From Arthrobacter_B sp038069765 (lineage in GTDB: Bacteria; Actinomycetota; Actinomycetes; Actinomycetales; Micrococcaceae): a DNA stretch of 64,000 nucleotides. The notes below the pieces were generated by a model. It saw nothing but the letters and a program-made list of their open reading frames with translations, did not search any database and was not told the origin of the DNA. The stretch's first letter is position 1. The number at the start of each line of letters is the position of its first letter. The DNA lies in the NCBI RefSeq assembly GCF_038069765.1, contig NZ_JBBPFS010000002.1:571012-635011 (forward strand), given 5' to 3'. Shown piece by piece: positions 26,501 to 34,275 of this stretch. The translations under genes were made by a program, and so were the position numbers.

Positions 26501-26679
26501 ACCACCTCCGGGGACGCACCGGGCAGTGCCGTGATCACGGTGATCTGCGGAAACTCCAGGGACGGGATGAGCTCCTGTTTCAGGGAACCCATGGAGATCA
26601 CGCCGAAGACCACCGTGAAGACGGTGATCAGGGCAATGAGCGCCCGGTTGGAGAGGGAAAGCTTGGCCAAACGGTCCAT
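23527..26679 (-). CDS. RND-family efflux transporter (HAE1/AcrB-like, SwrC type)
   Basis: A 1050-residue proton-driven exporter with 12 predicted helices in two halves, each with a large extracytoplasmic loop. The start is MDRLAKLSLSNRALIALITVF, followed by EFPQITVITALPGASPEVVDKQVSEPLE, a hallmark of HAE1 proteins. The fourth helix has the proton-relay aspartates in GRVVDDSIVVIENI. No membrane-fusion protein or outer-membrane channel gene is nearby, as expected for a Gram-positive; the closest known type is SwrC of Bacillus. The substrate may be a lipopeptide, drug or hydrophobic metabolite. The gene is isolated from the LLM cassette by 124 bases. Confidence 0.92.
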   Translation of the reverse strand: MDRLAKLSLSNRALIALITVFTVVFGVISMGSLKQELIPSLEFPQITVITALPGASPEVVDKQVSEPLEGALTAVEGLESSSATSRSSISTINLTFAYGTDLDRARGQVDRAISNARQLLPEDTNPQSLAGSISDFPIVYLAVSSDQPLAELNADLQRLTVPRLQKIEGVRTAEVTGGSTRSIAILPDQAALAALGVSPSAISEALENSGALVPAGTVAEDTRSLPIQVGSPLDSLEKISALPLESTRDSGSDDDGAPVTIGDVASVDITEDENTSITRTNGEPTLAVSITKTPAGDTVGISHEVLDLLPSLQDELGNGAKFTVVFDQAPFIEESISNLTTEGILGLGFAVLVILVFLLSVRSTLVTAVSIPLSLLVTFIGLLAFGYSLNILTLGALTIAIGRVVDDSIVVIENIKRHLGYGTDKRTAILTAVREVAGAITASTLTTVAVFAPIAFVGGLSGELFRPFAITTSLALLASLLVSLTIVPVLAYWFLKSSRPVADPAAYRAEVEAKESRTLLQRGYLPILRGTQRHPAYTLAAGLVVLVGTAAMTPLLQTNLLGDTGQNTFSVRQEMPPGTSLETTSAAAEEVEEVLSGTEGVRDVQVTMGTSNSGFAAFTAGGSAVASFTVITEPGVDQVALRETVSNELENLDDDAGNVTLGTTGGGFGTSNTVDISLSAGDPNELQPASDQLVEAMSKLPSAGEVTSNLSSSSPVVQISIDRAKAVEAGLNEQQIAGLVASTLSPLPGGTVRIGTDDFPVLIGEGTPITSVEQLSAVPVPAGSGSVPLSSLATVEEVDVPTSISSSGGERTAVVSVAPAGDNLGAAITEVQAQLEDIELPASVTATLSGAATQQNESFTQLGLALLAAIAIVYVIMVATFKSLIQPLILLVSVPFAATGAILLLLVTGVPLGLPSLVGMLMLVGIVVTNAIVLVDLINQYRRPHEGRPGMNVSDAIMRGARQRLGPILMTALATVFALTPMALGVTGEGGFISRPLAIVVIGGLVSSTVLTLILVPVLYRLVEGSREKRANRHRHSTDRTPAESGPVQA

Positions 26680-26763
26680 GAGCCTGCCTTAGGGAGGACT
26701 GAACTAACGTAGATCGGCAAAACGTTCCGGGCAGGCGAACCGTTCCGGTGCAGAGTGTTCGAA

Positions 26764-26796
26764 GGACCGGGCCAACCGGATGGGTCGGCCCGGTCC
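26764..26796 (-). terminator. Hairpin after mqo
   Basis: A perfect 10-base-pair stem (26764-26773 with 26787-26796) with a 13-base loop lies 20 bases downstream of the mqo stop on its strand, without a T-run. Confidence 0.4.
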
Positions 26797-26816
26797 CACG
26801 GGTAAAACGGGTGCGG

Positions 26817-28307
26817 CTAGCTCAGGCCGAGGACGCGGTTGGTGTCCTTGGTGATGTCCTCGAGCAGCGACTCATTCTCGTTGAGCTTGACGCCGTAGCC
26901 CGGGATCATGTCCTTGAGCTTGGGCTCCCAGCCGGGGAAGTCCGCGGGGAAGCAGCGCTTGAGCAGGTTGACCATGATCGGCGGGGCAGTGGACGCACCC
27001 GGGGACGCACCCAGCAGGGCGCCGATGGTGCCGTCGGCTCCGGTGATGAGCTCGGTGCCGAACTGCAGCACGCCGCCCTTCTTCGGGTCCTTCTTAATGA
27101 CCTGGACGCGCTGGCCCGCGGTGATCAGGTCCCAGCCGTCGGTGACGGCGCCGGGCATGAATTCCTGAAGGGCAGCCGTCTTGCCTTCGCGGGTCTTCAG
27201 CACCTCGGTGATCAGGTACTTCACCAGCGACATGTTGTCCTTGGCGACGGCCAGCATCGGCACCAGGTTGTCCGGGCGCACGGAGCCGGGCAGATCCAGC
27301 AGCGAACCTCCCTTGAGGAACTTGGGGGAGAAGCCGCCGTACGGGCCGAACAGCAGCGAACGCTTGCCGTTGACGAACCGGGTGTCCAGGTGCGGGACGG
27401 ACATGGGCGGGGCGCCCACCGAGGCCTGGCCGTAGACCTTGGCGTTGTGGCGGGCAATGATCGACTCATCCGTGGAGCGCAGGAACTGGCCGGAGACGGG
27501 GAAACCGCCGAAACCCTTGCCCTCGGGGATGCCGGAGGCCTGCAGCAGGTGCAGGGCGCCGCCGCCGCCGCCAATGAAGACGAAGCGGGCAGACACCGTG
27601 CGGGACTGGCCGGTGGCACGGTTCTTGACCTTGACGTCCCAGCCGCCGCTGGAGGAACGGGAAACGTTGTTGACCTCGTGGCCAAAATTCATTTCCACGC
27701 CGTTGTCGCCCAGGTACCCGGTCAGTTCACGGGTCAGGGCGCCGAAGTCGACGTCGGTGCCGCCGGCTACACGGGAGGCTGCAATCCGCTGCGAGGGATC
27801 CCGGCCTTCCATGATCAGCGGAGCCCATTCGGCCACCTTGGCGTGGTCTTCGGAGAATTCCATGGTCTTGAACAGCGGCTGCGCGCTCAGCGACTCGTGG
27901 CGGCGGCGCAGGTACTCGGAGTGCGCGTCACCCCAGACAAAGCTCATGTGGGGCAGCGGGTTGATGAAGTTGTTCGAGATATGGCCGGAAGAGACCATGT
28001 GGGACCAGAACTGGCGGGAAACCTGGAACTGTTCGTTAATCCCTACGGCCTTGGCCGGGTCAACGGAACCGTCGGCCGAGGCGGGGCTGTAGTTCAGTTC
28101 GCAGAGCGCGGCGTGGCCGGTCCCGGCATTGTTCCAGGGATCCGAGCTTTCCATGCCGGCGCGGTCGAGGCGCTCAAACAGGGAAATGTCCCAGTCCGGC
28201 GCCAGCTGCTTCAGGAACGCCCCGAGGGTCGCGCTCATGATGCCGCCGCCGATCAGCAGTACATCGGTCTTTGTTGCGGACGTGTCCGCGGGGCTATTAG
28301 CAGTCAA
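26817..28307 (-). CDS. mqo: Malate:quinone oxidoreductase
   Basis: A 496-residue FAD enzyme that oxidises malate to oxaloacetate and passes electrons to menaquinone at the membrane face, replacing or supplementing soluble malate dehydrogenase in the TCA cycle. The FAD motif is DVLLIGGGIMSATLGAFL, followed by ERLDRAGMESSDPWNNAGTGHAALCELNY, NPLPHMSFVWG, and LLFGPYGGFSPKFLK, all typical of Mqo. Length is normal. The start is TTG at 28307 with GGAG 10 bases upstream; the codons ACT GCT AAT AGC follow. Confidence 0.95.
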   Translation of the reverse strand: MTANSPADTSATKTDVLLIGGGIMSATLGAFLKQLAPDWDISLFERLDRAGMESSDPWNNAGTGHAALCELNYSPASADGSVDPAKAVGINEQFQVSRQFWSHMVSSGHISNNFINPLPHMSFVWGDAHSEYLRRRHESLSAQPLFKTMEFSEDHAKVAEWAPLIMEGRDPSQRIAASRVAGGTDVDFGALTRELTGYLGDNGVEMNFGHEVNNVSRSSSGGWDVKVKNRATGQSRTVSARFVFIGGGGGALHLLQASGIPEGKGFGGFPVSGQFLRSTDESIIARHNAKVYGQASVGAPPMSVPHLDTRFVNGKRSLLFGPYGGFSPKFLKGGSLLDLPGSVRPDNLVPMLAVAKDNMSLVKYLITEVLKTREGKTAALQEFMPGAVTDGWDLITAGQRVQVIKKDPKKGGVLQFGTELITGADGTIGALLGASPGASTAPPIMVNLLKRCFPADFPGWEPKLKDMIPGYGVKLNENESLLEDITKDTNRVLGLS

Positions 28308-28410
28308 CTTCGTATCTCCAGTCGCGAGGGCGCTAGCCCTAGAAGCGTATCGCTCCCGGGGCCCGTACTAAAATCACCCTCTTGCTTCCCGGAGTACGGG
28401 CGTCGGGGAG

Positions 28411-30090
28411 TTACTGTTCGCGCAGCTCGATCTGGTTGAAGACCTCGTTGAGGAGGGGAGAGGTGGGATAGACGGCAACCCGGGGGGAGCACGCCAGCGC
28501 GGAGATGGGGAAGGCCAGCGGCACGGCCGGAACCCGGGTGGAAATACGGTCGCTGATGGCCGTGTATGCCTCGGTCTGCTCCGGCCCCGAGTCCAGCGTC
28601 CGGGCCCGGTCGATCTTGCTCAGCAGCTGGGCGTCGTCGTAGGCGAATTCCTCGGTGTAGCTGCCGAAGAGGCTTCCCACGAAGTTGTCCGGATCGTCAT
28701 AGGTGCCGCTGATGCCGAACAGGTGCAGGGCGCGGTCTCCGCTGCGCTGCACGCTCTGCACATAGTCATCGGACCATTCCACCGGAACCGGCTTGATGTT
28801 CAGTCCCGCGGCGGTGAGCTGGCGGCTAAGTTCCGCGTACACGCGCTCCGGCGTCGGCAGGTAGGCGCGCGTGACGTGGCGGGGGTAGTGGAACGGCAGC
28901 TCGGCGCCGTCGTATCCGGCTTCCTTGAGCAGCTCCGCCGCCCGTTCCGGATCGTAGCCGTAGGTGGTGACGGATCCCGAGCTGACACCGAGTTTTTCGG
29001 GCACAAACTGGTTGGCCTGCTTGGTGCCGTTGAGGAACAGCCCGTCCAGCAGGGCATCCTTGTCGATGGCATGCGCAATGGCCTGGCGCATTTTGATGTT
29101 CTCCAGGCCCGGGAAGGCCTGGTTGATCCCCAGGTACATGACCGAGTAGGGGTCGCGCTGCAGGATCTGCATTCCGTTGCGGGCCAGATCGTCCACGTCG
29201 GAGACAGTCACCAGGTCGTAGCCGTCCACCTCGCCGGTTTTCAGTGCGCGCAGCCGGCTGGCCGGGCTGGTCATCGTCTTGAAGACAAGGGTGGCGATTT
29301 GGCCGCGTTCGCCCCAGTACTCCGGGTACGCTTCCAGACGCACTTCGTCTCCGTCCCAGGACTGAAGGGAAAAAGGCCCGGTGCCCACCGGGCGGGAGGC
29401 GTAGTCGGAAATTTTCTGGCCGTCTTTGTCGCTGGTCAGGGCATCGGCATTGAACTGCTGCAGGGCCTTCGGGGAAGACATGGCAAACTCGGGCGAGGCC
29501 AGCGCGGGAATGAATGCCGCAAGCCGGGTGGCCAGTTCAATGCTGACAGTGTATTCATCCACCGCGGTGCAGGATTTGTACACCGCCAGTGCCGGGCTGT
29601 CCGAATAGGCGTTGAAGACGGCCTCATAGGCGAGGTGGCCGGAGCCGCGGGCGGATGCCGGCAGGTTGTACCAGCGGTCGAAGTTGGCGCACACGGCGTC
29701 GGCGTTGAAGGGTTCACCGTCGTGGAAGGTGACGCCTCTGCGCAGCTTGAAGGTGTAGATGCGGCCGTCTTCGGACTGGGTCCAGCTCTCGGCCAGCAGC
29801 GGAGTGGGTGCCGAGGTCAGGGGATCCACCCCGACAAGACCTTCCATGATCTGGCGGGTAATCCGGTGGCTTTCGGTGTCCGTAGCCAGGGCCGGGTCCA
29901 GGCCGGCGGGGCGGGCCGCGGTGGCGAACGTGAAGGTGGCATCGGGTGCACCCGCCGCCGTGCCGGAGGCGGACGCTGACGCGGTGGCTTCGGCGTCGGG
30001 CGGGGCGGCGGTGCATCCGGCGAGGGCCAGGGCGCCGAGCAGGGCACCGGCCCTCAGGAAGGAGCGGCGGCCGATGCCGGGATCTGTCAC
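28411..30090 (-). CDS. ABC importer substrate-binding lipoprotein (peptide type), paralog 1
   Basis: A 559-residue SBP_bac_5 family protein. The N-terminus has a twin-arginine segment GRRSFLRAG and a lipobox LALAGC (Cys26), so it may be a Tat-exported lipoprotein. An Ala/Ser linker follows, then the binding domain with GLDPALATDTESHRITRQIMEGLV and TFKLRRGVTFHDGEPFNADAVCANFDRWYN. It is paralogous to the second binding protein of this locus, sharing the VCANFDRWYN and AIAHAIDK segments. It stands apart on the minus strand, divergent from the fused ATPase gene, and presumably delivers a different ligand to the same permease. Confidence 0.92.
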   Translation of the reverse strand: MTDPGIGRRSFLRAGALLGALALAGCTAAPPDAEATASASASGTAAGAPDATFTFATAARPAGLDPALATDTESHRITRQIMEGLVGVDPLTSAPTPLLAESWTQSEDGRIYTFKLRRGVTFHDGEPFNADAVCANFDRWYNLPASARGSGHLAYEAVFNAYSDSPALAVYKSCTAVDEYTVSIELATRLAAFIPALASPEFAMSSPKALQQFNADALTSDKDGQKISDYASRPVGTGPFSLQSWDGDEVRLEAYPEYWGERGQIATLVFKTMTSPASRLRALKTGEVDGYDLVTVSDVDDLARNGMQILQRDPYSVMYLGINQAFPGLENIKMRQAIAHAIDKDALLDGLFLNGTKQANQFVPEKLGVSSGSVTTYGYDPERAAELLKEAGYDGAELPFHYPRHVTRAYLPTPERVYAELSRQLTAAGLNIKPVPVEWSDDYVQSVQRSGDRALHLFGISGTYDDPDNFVGSLFGSYTEEFAYDDAQLLSKIDRARTLDSGPEQTEAYTAISDRISTRVPAVPLAFPISALACSPRVAVYPTSPLLNEVFNQIELREQ

Positions 30091-30308
30091 AGCTGCTGTT
30101 CTCCTCCGGGACGCTCCATCCCTGGTTTTTCTCTAACGGTGATTGCCGGCGGCGTTGCCACATGGTGCGCCAAACGGTGGTTCCGCGCCAAGCGGCCCGG
30201 CACTTGCGGGAGCTTTTTGCGTGGATTGCCAGTCTAAATGATAAAAAACTGGTAAAAGGCTGTGAGACACGGCTCACACCGTCGCTTCAAGTAAGGCAGG
30301 ATAGGGAA

Positions 30309-32126
30309 ATGACTGAAATGAGCCCTGACATTCCCCTGCTTGAGGTGACCGATCTCGCGGTGAATTTCCGCACGACCGACGGCGAAGTCCAGGCGGTTAA
30401 GAATGCCTCGTTTTCGATCGGCAAGGGCCGGACACTGGCCATCGTCGGCGAATCCGGCTCGGGGAAGTCCACCACGGCAATGGCTGTCATTGGCTTGCTG
30501 CCGGGCAACGGCAAGGTAGCTGCCGGCAGTATCCGTTTCGACGGCACAGAATTGGTGGGAATGCCGGAGGCCAAAATGCGGGCCATCCGGGGCCGGTCCA
30601 TTGGCCTGGTGCCGCAGGATCCCATGTCCAATCTGAATCCGGTCACGAAGATCGGCACCCAGGTGGCGGAGACCCTCCTGGTGCACGGCATGGCCACGTC
30701 CAAGGACCTGGACCGGAAAGTCATCGAGGTCCTCACCGCGGCGGGCCTGCCCGACGCCGCCGAACGCGCCAAGCAGTATCCCCACGAGTTCTCCGGCGGC
30801 ATGCGCCAGCGCGCGCTGATCGCCATTGGTCTCGCCTGCCGTCCGCGGCTGCTGATTGCCGACGAGCCTACGTCGGCCCTTGACGTGACCGTCCAGCGGA
30901 CCATTCTGGACCAGATCGGCAGGATGACCGATGAGCTGGGGACCTCGGTGCTGCTCATTACCCATGACCTGGGGCTGGCCGCCGAACGCGCCTCCGAGCT
31001 GGTGGTGATGCACCGGGGCCTGGTGGTGGAAACCGGCCCCGCCCGCCAGCTTCTCGAGGATCCGCAGCATCCCTACACGCAGGCCCTGGTGGCGGCCGCT
31101 CCCAGCGTGGCGGCGGTGCGGCTGAGCCCCGGGGCCTTCACTGTGCCGGCGGCCCAGCGGCTGAGACTGGCCGAAGAGGTTTTCACCGAGCACTCCGGAA
31201 CTGCCGGGCTGGCGGACGACGGCGGCGCCGGCACCAATGCGGCCGGCATCGCGGCGCCTGATGCCGGTGCGGCCGTTGCTCCCGGCGGGACCGCCGAAGC
31301 CCCTGCGGCAGGAAAGGCCGCCCCGGACAACATCGTGGAGATCCGCGACCTGACGAAGGTGTTCAAGATCCGCGGACGGTCCGAGGACTTTTACGCGGCC
31401 CGCAACGTCACGCTCGACATCCCGCGCGGACGGACGGTGGCCATCGTGGGGGAGTCCGGCTCCGGCAAGACAACCACCGCCCGGATGCTGCTGAAACTGA
31501 TTGAGCCCACCAGCGGCACCATGACCTTCGACGGAATTGATGTCGGCGGTCTGGAAAAGGGCAAGCTGCGCGAATTCCGGCAGCGGGTCCAGCCGATTTT
31601 CCAGGACCCGTACTCCTCGCTGGACCCGATGTTCACGATCGAGCGGATCCTCGACGAACCGCTGAAAACATACAAGCGCGGGTCCAAGAGCGAGCGGGCC
31701 GCCAGAGTTCGGGAGCTGATGGACCAAGTGGCGCTGCCGCACGCGATGCTGGGCCGCTACCCCGCGGAGCTTTCCGGCGGGCAGCGCCAGCGCGTGGCCA
31801 TCGCCAGGGCCCTGGCGCTGAAGCCGGAACTGATTGTCTGTGACGAGCCGGTCTCGGCGCTGGACGTACTGGTCCAGGCCCAGATCCTGAAACTGCTGGG
31901 GGACCTGCAGGCCGAGCTAGGGCTGAGCTACCTCTTCATCTCCCATGACCTGGCCGTGGTGCGGCTGATCTCGGACTATGTCTGCGTCATGAAGGACGGG
32001 GAACTGGTGGAGGCGGCGTCCTCCGAGGAGGTCTTCTCCAATCCCCGGCACCCCTACACGCGCAAACTGCTCGCCTCCATCCCGGGCAACGAACTGAACA
32101 TCGGCGAGGACGAGCTGGCCTCCTGA
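30309..32126 (+). CDS. Fused double ATPase of a peptide-type ABC importer (DppD-DppF fusion)
   Basis: A 605-residue protein with two complete ABC ATPases. The first has Walker A GESGSGKST (Lys53), signature FSGGMRQR and Walker B LLIADEPTSALD. A ~60-residue Ala/Gly-rich linker follows. The second has Walker A GESGSGKTT (Lys387), signature LSGGQRQR and Walker B LIVCDEPVSALD. Each is followed by the oligopeptide-family extension (PYTQALVAA, PYTRKLLAS). The ATG at 30309 is chosen because homology begins at PLLEVTDL and GGATAGGGA lies just upstream; the long open frame to 29946 is upstream non-coding. It is convergent with its permease genes. Confidence 0.93.
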   Translation: MTEMSPDIPLLEVTDLAVNFRTTDGEVQAVKNASFSIGKGRTLAIVGESGSGKSTTAMAVIGLLPGNGKVAAGSIRFDGTELVGMPEAKMRAIRGRSIGLVPQDPMSNLNPVTKIGTQVAETLLVHGMATSKDLDRKVIEVLTAAGLPDAAERAKQYPHEFSGGMRQRALIAIGLACRPRLLIADEPTSALDVTVQRTILDQIGRMTDELGTSVLLITHDLGLAAERASELVVMHRGLVVETGPARQLLEDPQHPYTQALVAAAPSVAAVRLSPGAFTVPAAQRLRLAEEVFTEHSGTAGLADDGGAGTNAAGIAAPDAGAAVAPGGTAEAPAAGKAAPDNIVEIRDLTKVFKIRGRSEDFYAARNVTLDIPRGRTVAIVGESGSGKTTTARMLLKLIEPTSGTMTFDGIDVGGLEKGKLREFRQRVQPIFQDPYSSLDPMFTIERILDEPLKTYKRGSKSERAARVRELMDQVALPHAMLGRYPAELSGGQRQRVAIARALALKPELIVCDEPVSALDVLVQAQILKLLGDLQAELGLSYLFISHDLAVVRLISDYVCVMKDGELVEAASSEEVFSNPRHPYTRKLLASIPGNELNIGEDELAS

Positions 32127-32153
32127 GCGGATTCCGGCAACCATTCCGGCAAG

Positions 32154-32200
32154 AAAAGAGGTGCCGCCCAGTTCAACTTGAACTGGGCGGCACCTCTTTT
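32154..32200. terminator. Bidirectional terminator between ATPase and permease genes
   Basis: A perfect 23-base-pair inverted repeat (32154-32176 with 32178-32200), ending AAAAGAG on one side and CTCTTTTTT on the other, ends both convergent transcripts. Confidence 0.92.
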
Positions 32201-32238
32201 TGGTGCGTCTACTCTTGCCGGCAGATGTCGTTCCCGGG

Positions 32239-33180
32239 CTACTTCTTCCGTGTTTTCGGATCCAGTGCCTCGCGCAGGGACTCACCCAACAGCGTGAAGC
32301 CCAGCGCCGTCACGGCGATGCAGATGCCCGGCAGGAACGCCAGCTGCGGCGCCACCGCCAGTTCACTCTGCGCGTAGGTGAGCATGCGTCCCCACTCGGC
32401 CGTCTGCGGCTTGCCGCCGCCGAGTCCAAGGAAGGACAGGGCCGCCGCGTCGATCACGGCGGTGGCCAGGGTCAGGGTCCCCTGCACAATGACCGGACCC
32501 ATGCTGTTGGGCAGCAGATGGCTCATAGTGATGGTCCGCCGGCTCAGCCCCAGTGACTGCGCGGACAGGATGTAGTCGGCGCTGCGCTGGGAAATCATGG
32601 ACGAGCGCAGGAGCCGGGCGAAGATGGGCACCTGCGACACCCCGATGGCGATCATGATCGCGTAGCTGTTCTGCCCCAGGATGGCGGCAATGCTCACGGC
32701 CAGCAGGAGGTTCGGTACGGAGAGCAGGATGTCTACGAAACGCATGATGACGTTGTCCACCCAGCCGCCCAGTCCGCCGGCGATGACCCCGAGGAGCATG
32801 CCGCCCGCGAGTCCCAGCGCCGTGGAGACAATCCCGATGATCAGCGAAGCCCGGGCGCCCCAGATCAGTTTGGAGAGGACATCACCGCCGAAACGGTCCA
32901 GTCCCAGCGGATAGTCGGCAATGGCGCCGGGCCCGGGGATGGACGTGGGGGTAATTTCGGTCCGTCCGGGCAGGTCGTCGCCGCCGAACGGTGCCAGCAG
33001 CGGTGCCAGCAGGGCGACCAGGATGAAGATCCCGACAATGACTGCTCCGGCGATGGCCGCAGGGTTGCGCCGCAGCCGGGCGAAGGCGGACCGCCACATG
33101 CCGCTGCCGCGGGTGTCCACCTGCACGGGCTCGTCGGGACGGACTGCGCCGCCGGGCGCCGGCGGGAGAATCGTACTCAT
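32239..33180 (-). CDS. ABC importer permease, DppC type
   Basis: A 313-residue inner-membrane permease with an N-terminal cytoplasmic tail, the OppC N-terminal helix (AAIAGAVIVGIFILVALLAPL) and five further helices. The ATPase-docking EAA loop reads SAQSLGLSRRTITMSHLLPNSMGPVIV. It pairs with DppB, whose stop overlaps this start (ATGA at 33177-33180). It forms part of the pore for a peptide or related ligand. The C-terminal GESLREALDPKTRKK is typical. Confidence 0.93.
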   Translation of the reverse strand: MSTILPPAPGGAVRPDEPVQVDTRGSGMWRSAFARLRRNPAAIAGAVIVGIFILVALLAPLLAPFGGDDLPGRTEITPTSIPGPGAIADYPLGLDRFGGDVLSKLIWGARASLIIGIVSTALGLAGGMLLGVIAGGLGGWVDNVIMRFVDILLSVPNLLLAVSIAAILGQNSYAIMIAIGVSQVPIFARLLRSSMISQRSADYILSAQSLGLSRRTITMSHLLPNSMGPVIVQGTLTLATAVIDAAALSFLGLGGGKPQTAEWGRMLTYAQSELAVAPQLAFLPGICIAVTALGFTLLGESLREALDPKTRKK

Positions 33181-34181
33181 TGAACCCTCACCCTCGGGTC
33201 GATAAAGCCGTAGGAAACGTCAACGATCAGGTTGATCAGTGAATAGGCTATGGCGATGAAAATGATGAACCCCTGCAGGACCGGATAGTCCAGGTTGAAG
33301 ATGGCATCCCGCAGAAACCGCCCCACGCCGCTGAAAGCGAAGACCGTCTCGGTCAGCACGGCGCCGGAAATCAGCAGGCCGGTCTGCAAACCGATGGTCG
33401 TGGTTACGGGAAGCATGGCGTTGCGGAGCACAAAGCGGCCGCGGATGGTTTTTTCCATCAGGCCCTTGGCCCGTGCGGTGCGGACGTAATCCGCACCCTG
33501 GACTTCCAGTACGGACGCACGGGTAATGCGCACGATGATGGCCAGCGGAATGGTGCCCAGCGCTATGCCGGGCAGGATCAGGTGCATCACAGCGTCCCAG
33601 GAGGCGTCCCATTCGCGGGTCAGCAGCCCGTCCAGCACATAGAAGTCGGTGACGTGCGTGGCGTCGATGCGGGGATCCTGCCTGCCGTCCGGGGGAAAGA
33701 CCGGCAGCTGGATGGCCAGCAGCCATTTCAGGATGAAGGCCAGGAAGAACACGGGGACGGTGATGCCGACCAGTGACAGCACCACCGAGGAGTGGTCCCA
33801 GAAGCGTCCGTAGTGCGTCGCTGCCAGGTAGCCGAGCGGAATGCCGATGCCGATGGCGAAGATCAGCGCCACCACGGCCAGTTCCAGGGTTGCCGGGAAG
33901 CGGGTGGCGAATTCCTCGAGGACTGGCCGCCCGGTCACGATCGAGGTGCCGAAATCGCCTTGGAGGAGCTTGCCGACGTAGGTGAAGTACTGCTCGATGA
34001 GCGGCCGGTCAAAGCCGTAGGCGGCGTTGATGCGGGCAATGGCTTCGGGCGTGGCCTTGTCTCCAAGGAGTGCGGTGGCCGGTCCGCCGGGAAGGCTGCG
34101 TACCCAAATGAACAACAGGATGGAGAGACCGATAAGTGTGGGGATCAGCATGAGAAGACGTTTGCCGATGACTTGCAGCAC
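33177..34181 (-). CDS. ABC importer permease, DppB type
   Basis: A 334-residue permease with six helices. The N-terminal KRLLMLIPTLIGLSILLFIWVRSLPGGPA is the classic DppB/OppB start, and the EAA loop reads YVRTARAKGLMEKTIRGRFVLRNAMLPVTT. The GTG start has AAAGGA upstream. It overlaps the dppC start by 4 bases and follows the binding-protein gene by 94 bases, giving the operon order binding protein, B, C. Confidence 0.93.
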   Translation of the reverse strand: MLQVIGKRLLMLIPTLIGLSILLFIWVRSLPGGPATALLGDKATPEAIARINAAYGFDRPLIEQYFTYVGKLLQGDFGTSIVTGRPVLEEFATRFPATLELAVVALIFAIGIGIPLGYLAATHYGRFWDHSSVVLSLVGITVPVFFLAFILKWLLAIQLPVFPPDGRQDPRIDATHVTDFYVLDGLLTREWDASWDAVMHLILPGIALGTIPLAIIVRITRASVLEVQGADYVRTARAKGLMEKTIRGRFVLRNAMLPVTTTIGLQTGLLISGAVLTETVFAFSGVGRFLRDAIFNLDYPVLQGFIIFIAIAYSLINLIVDVSYGFIDPRVRVQ

Positions 34182-34275
34182 GGAAGTCCTTTCTCAGCAG
34201 GGAACACCCGCTGGATGAAGGGAGTGGAAACAGTGAAGGGCCGGGGCCTCCGCAGAGACCCCGGCCGCGTGCTGC

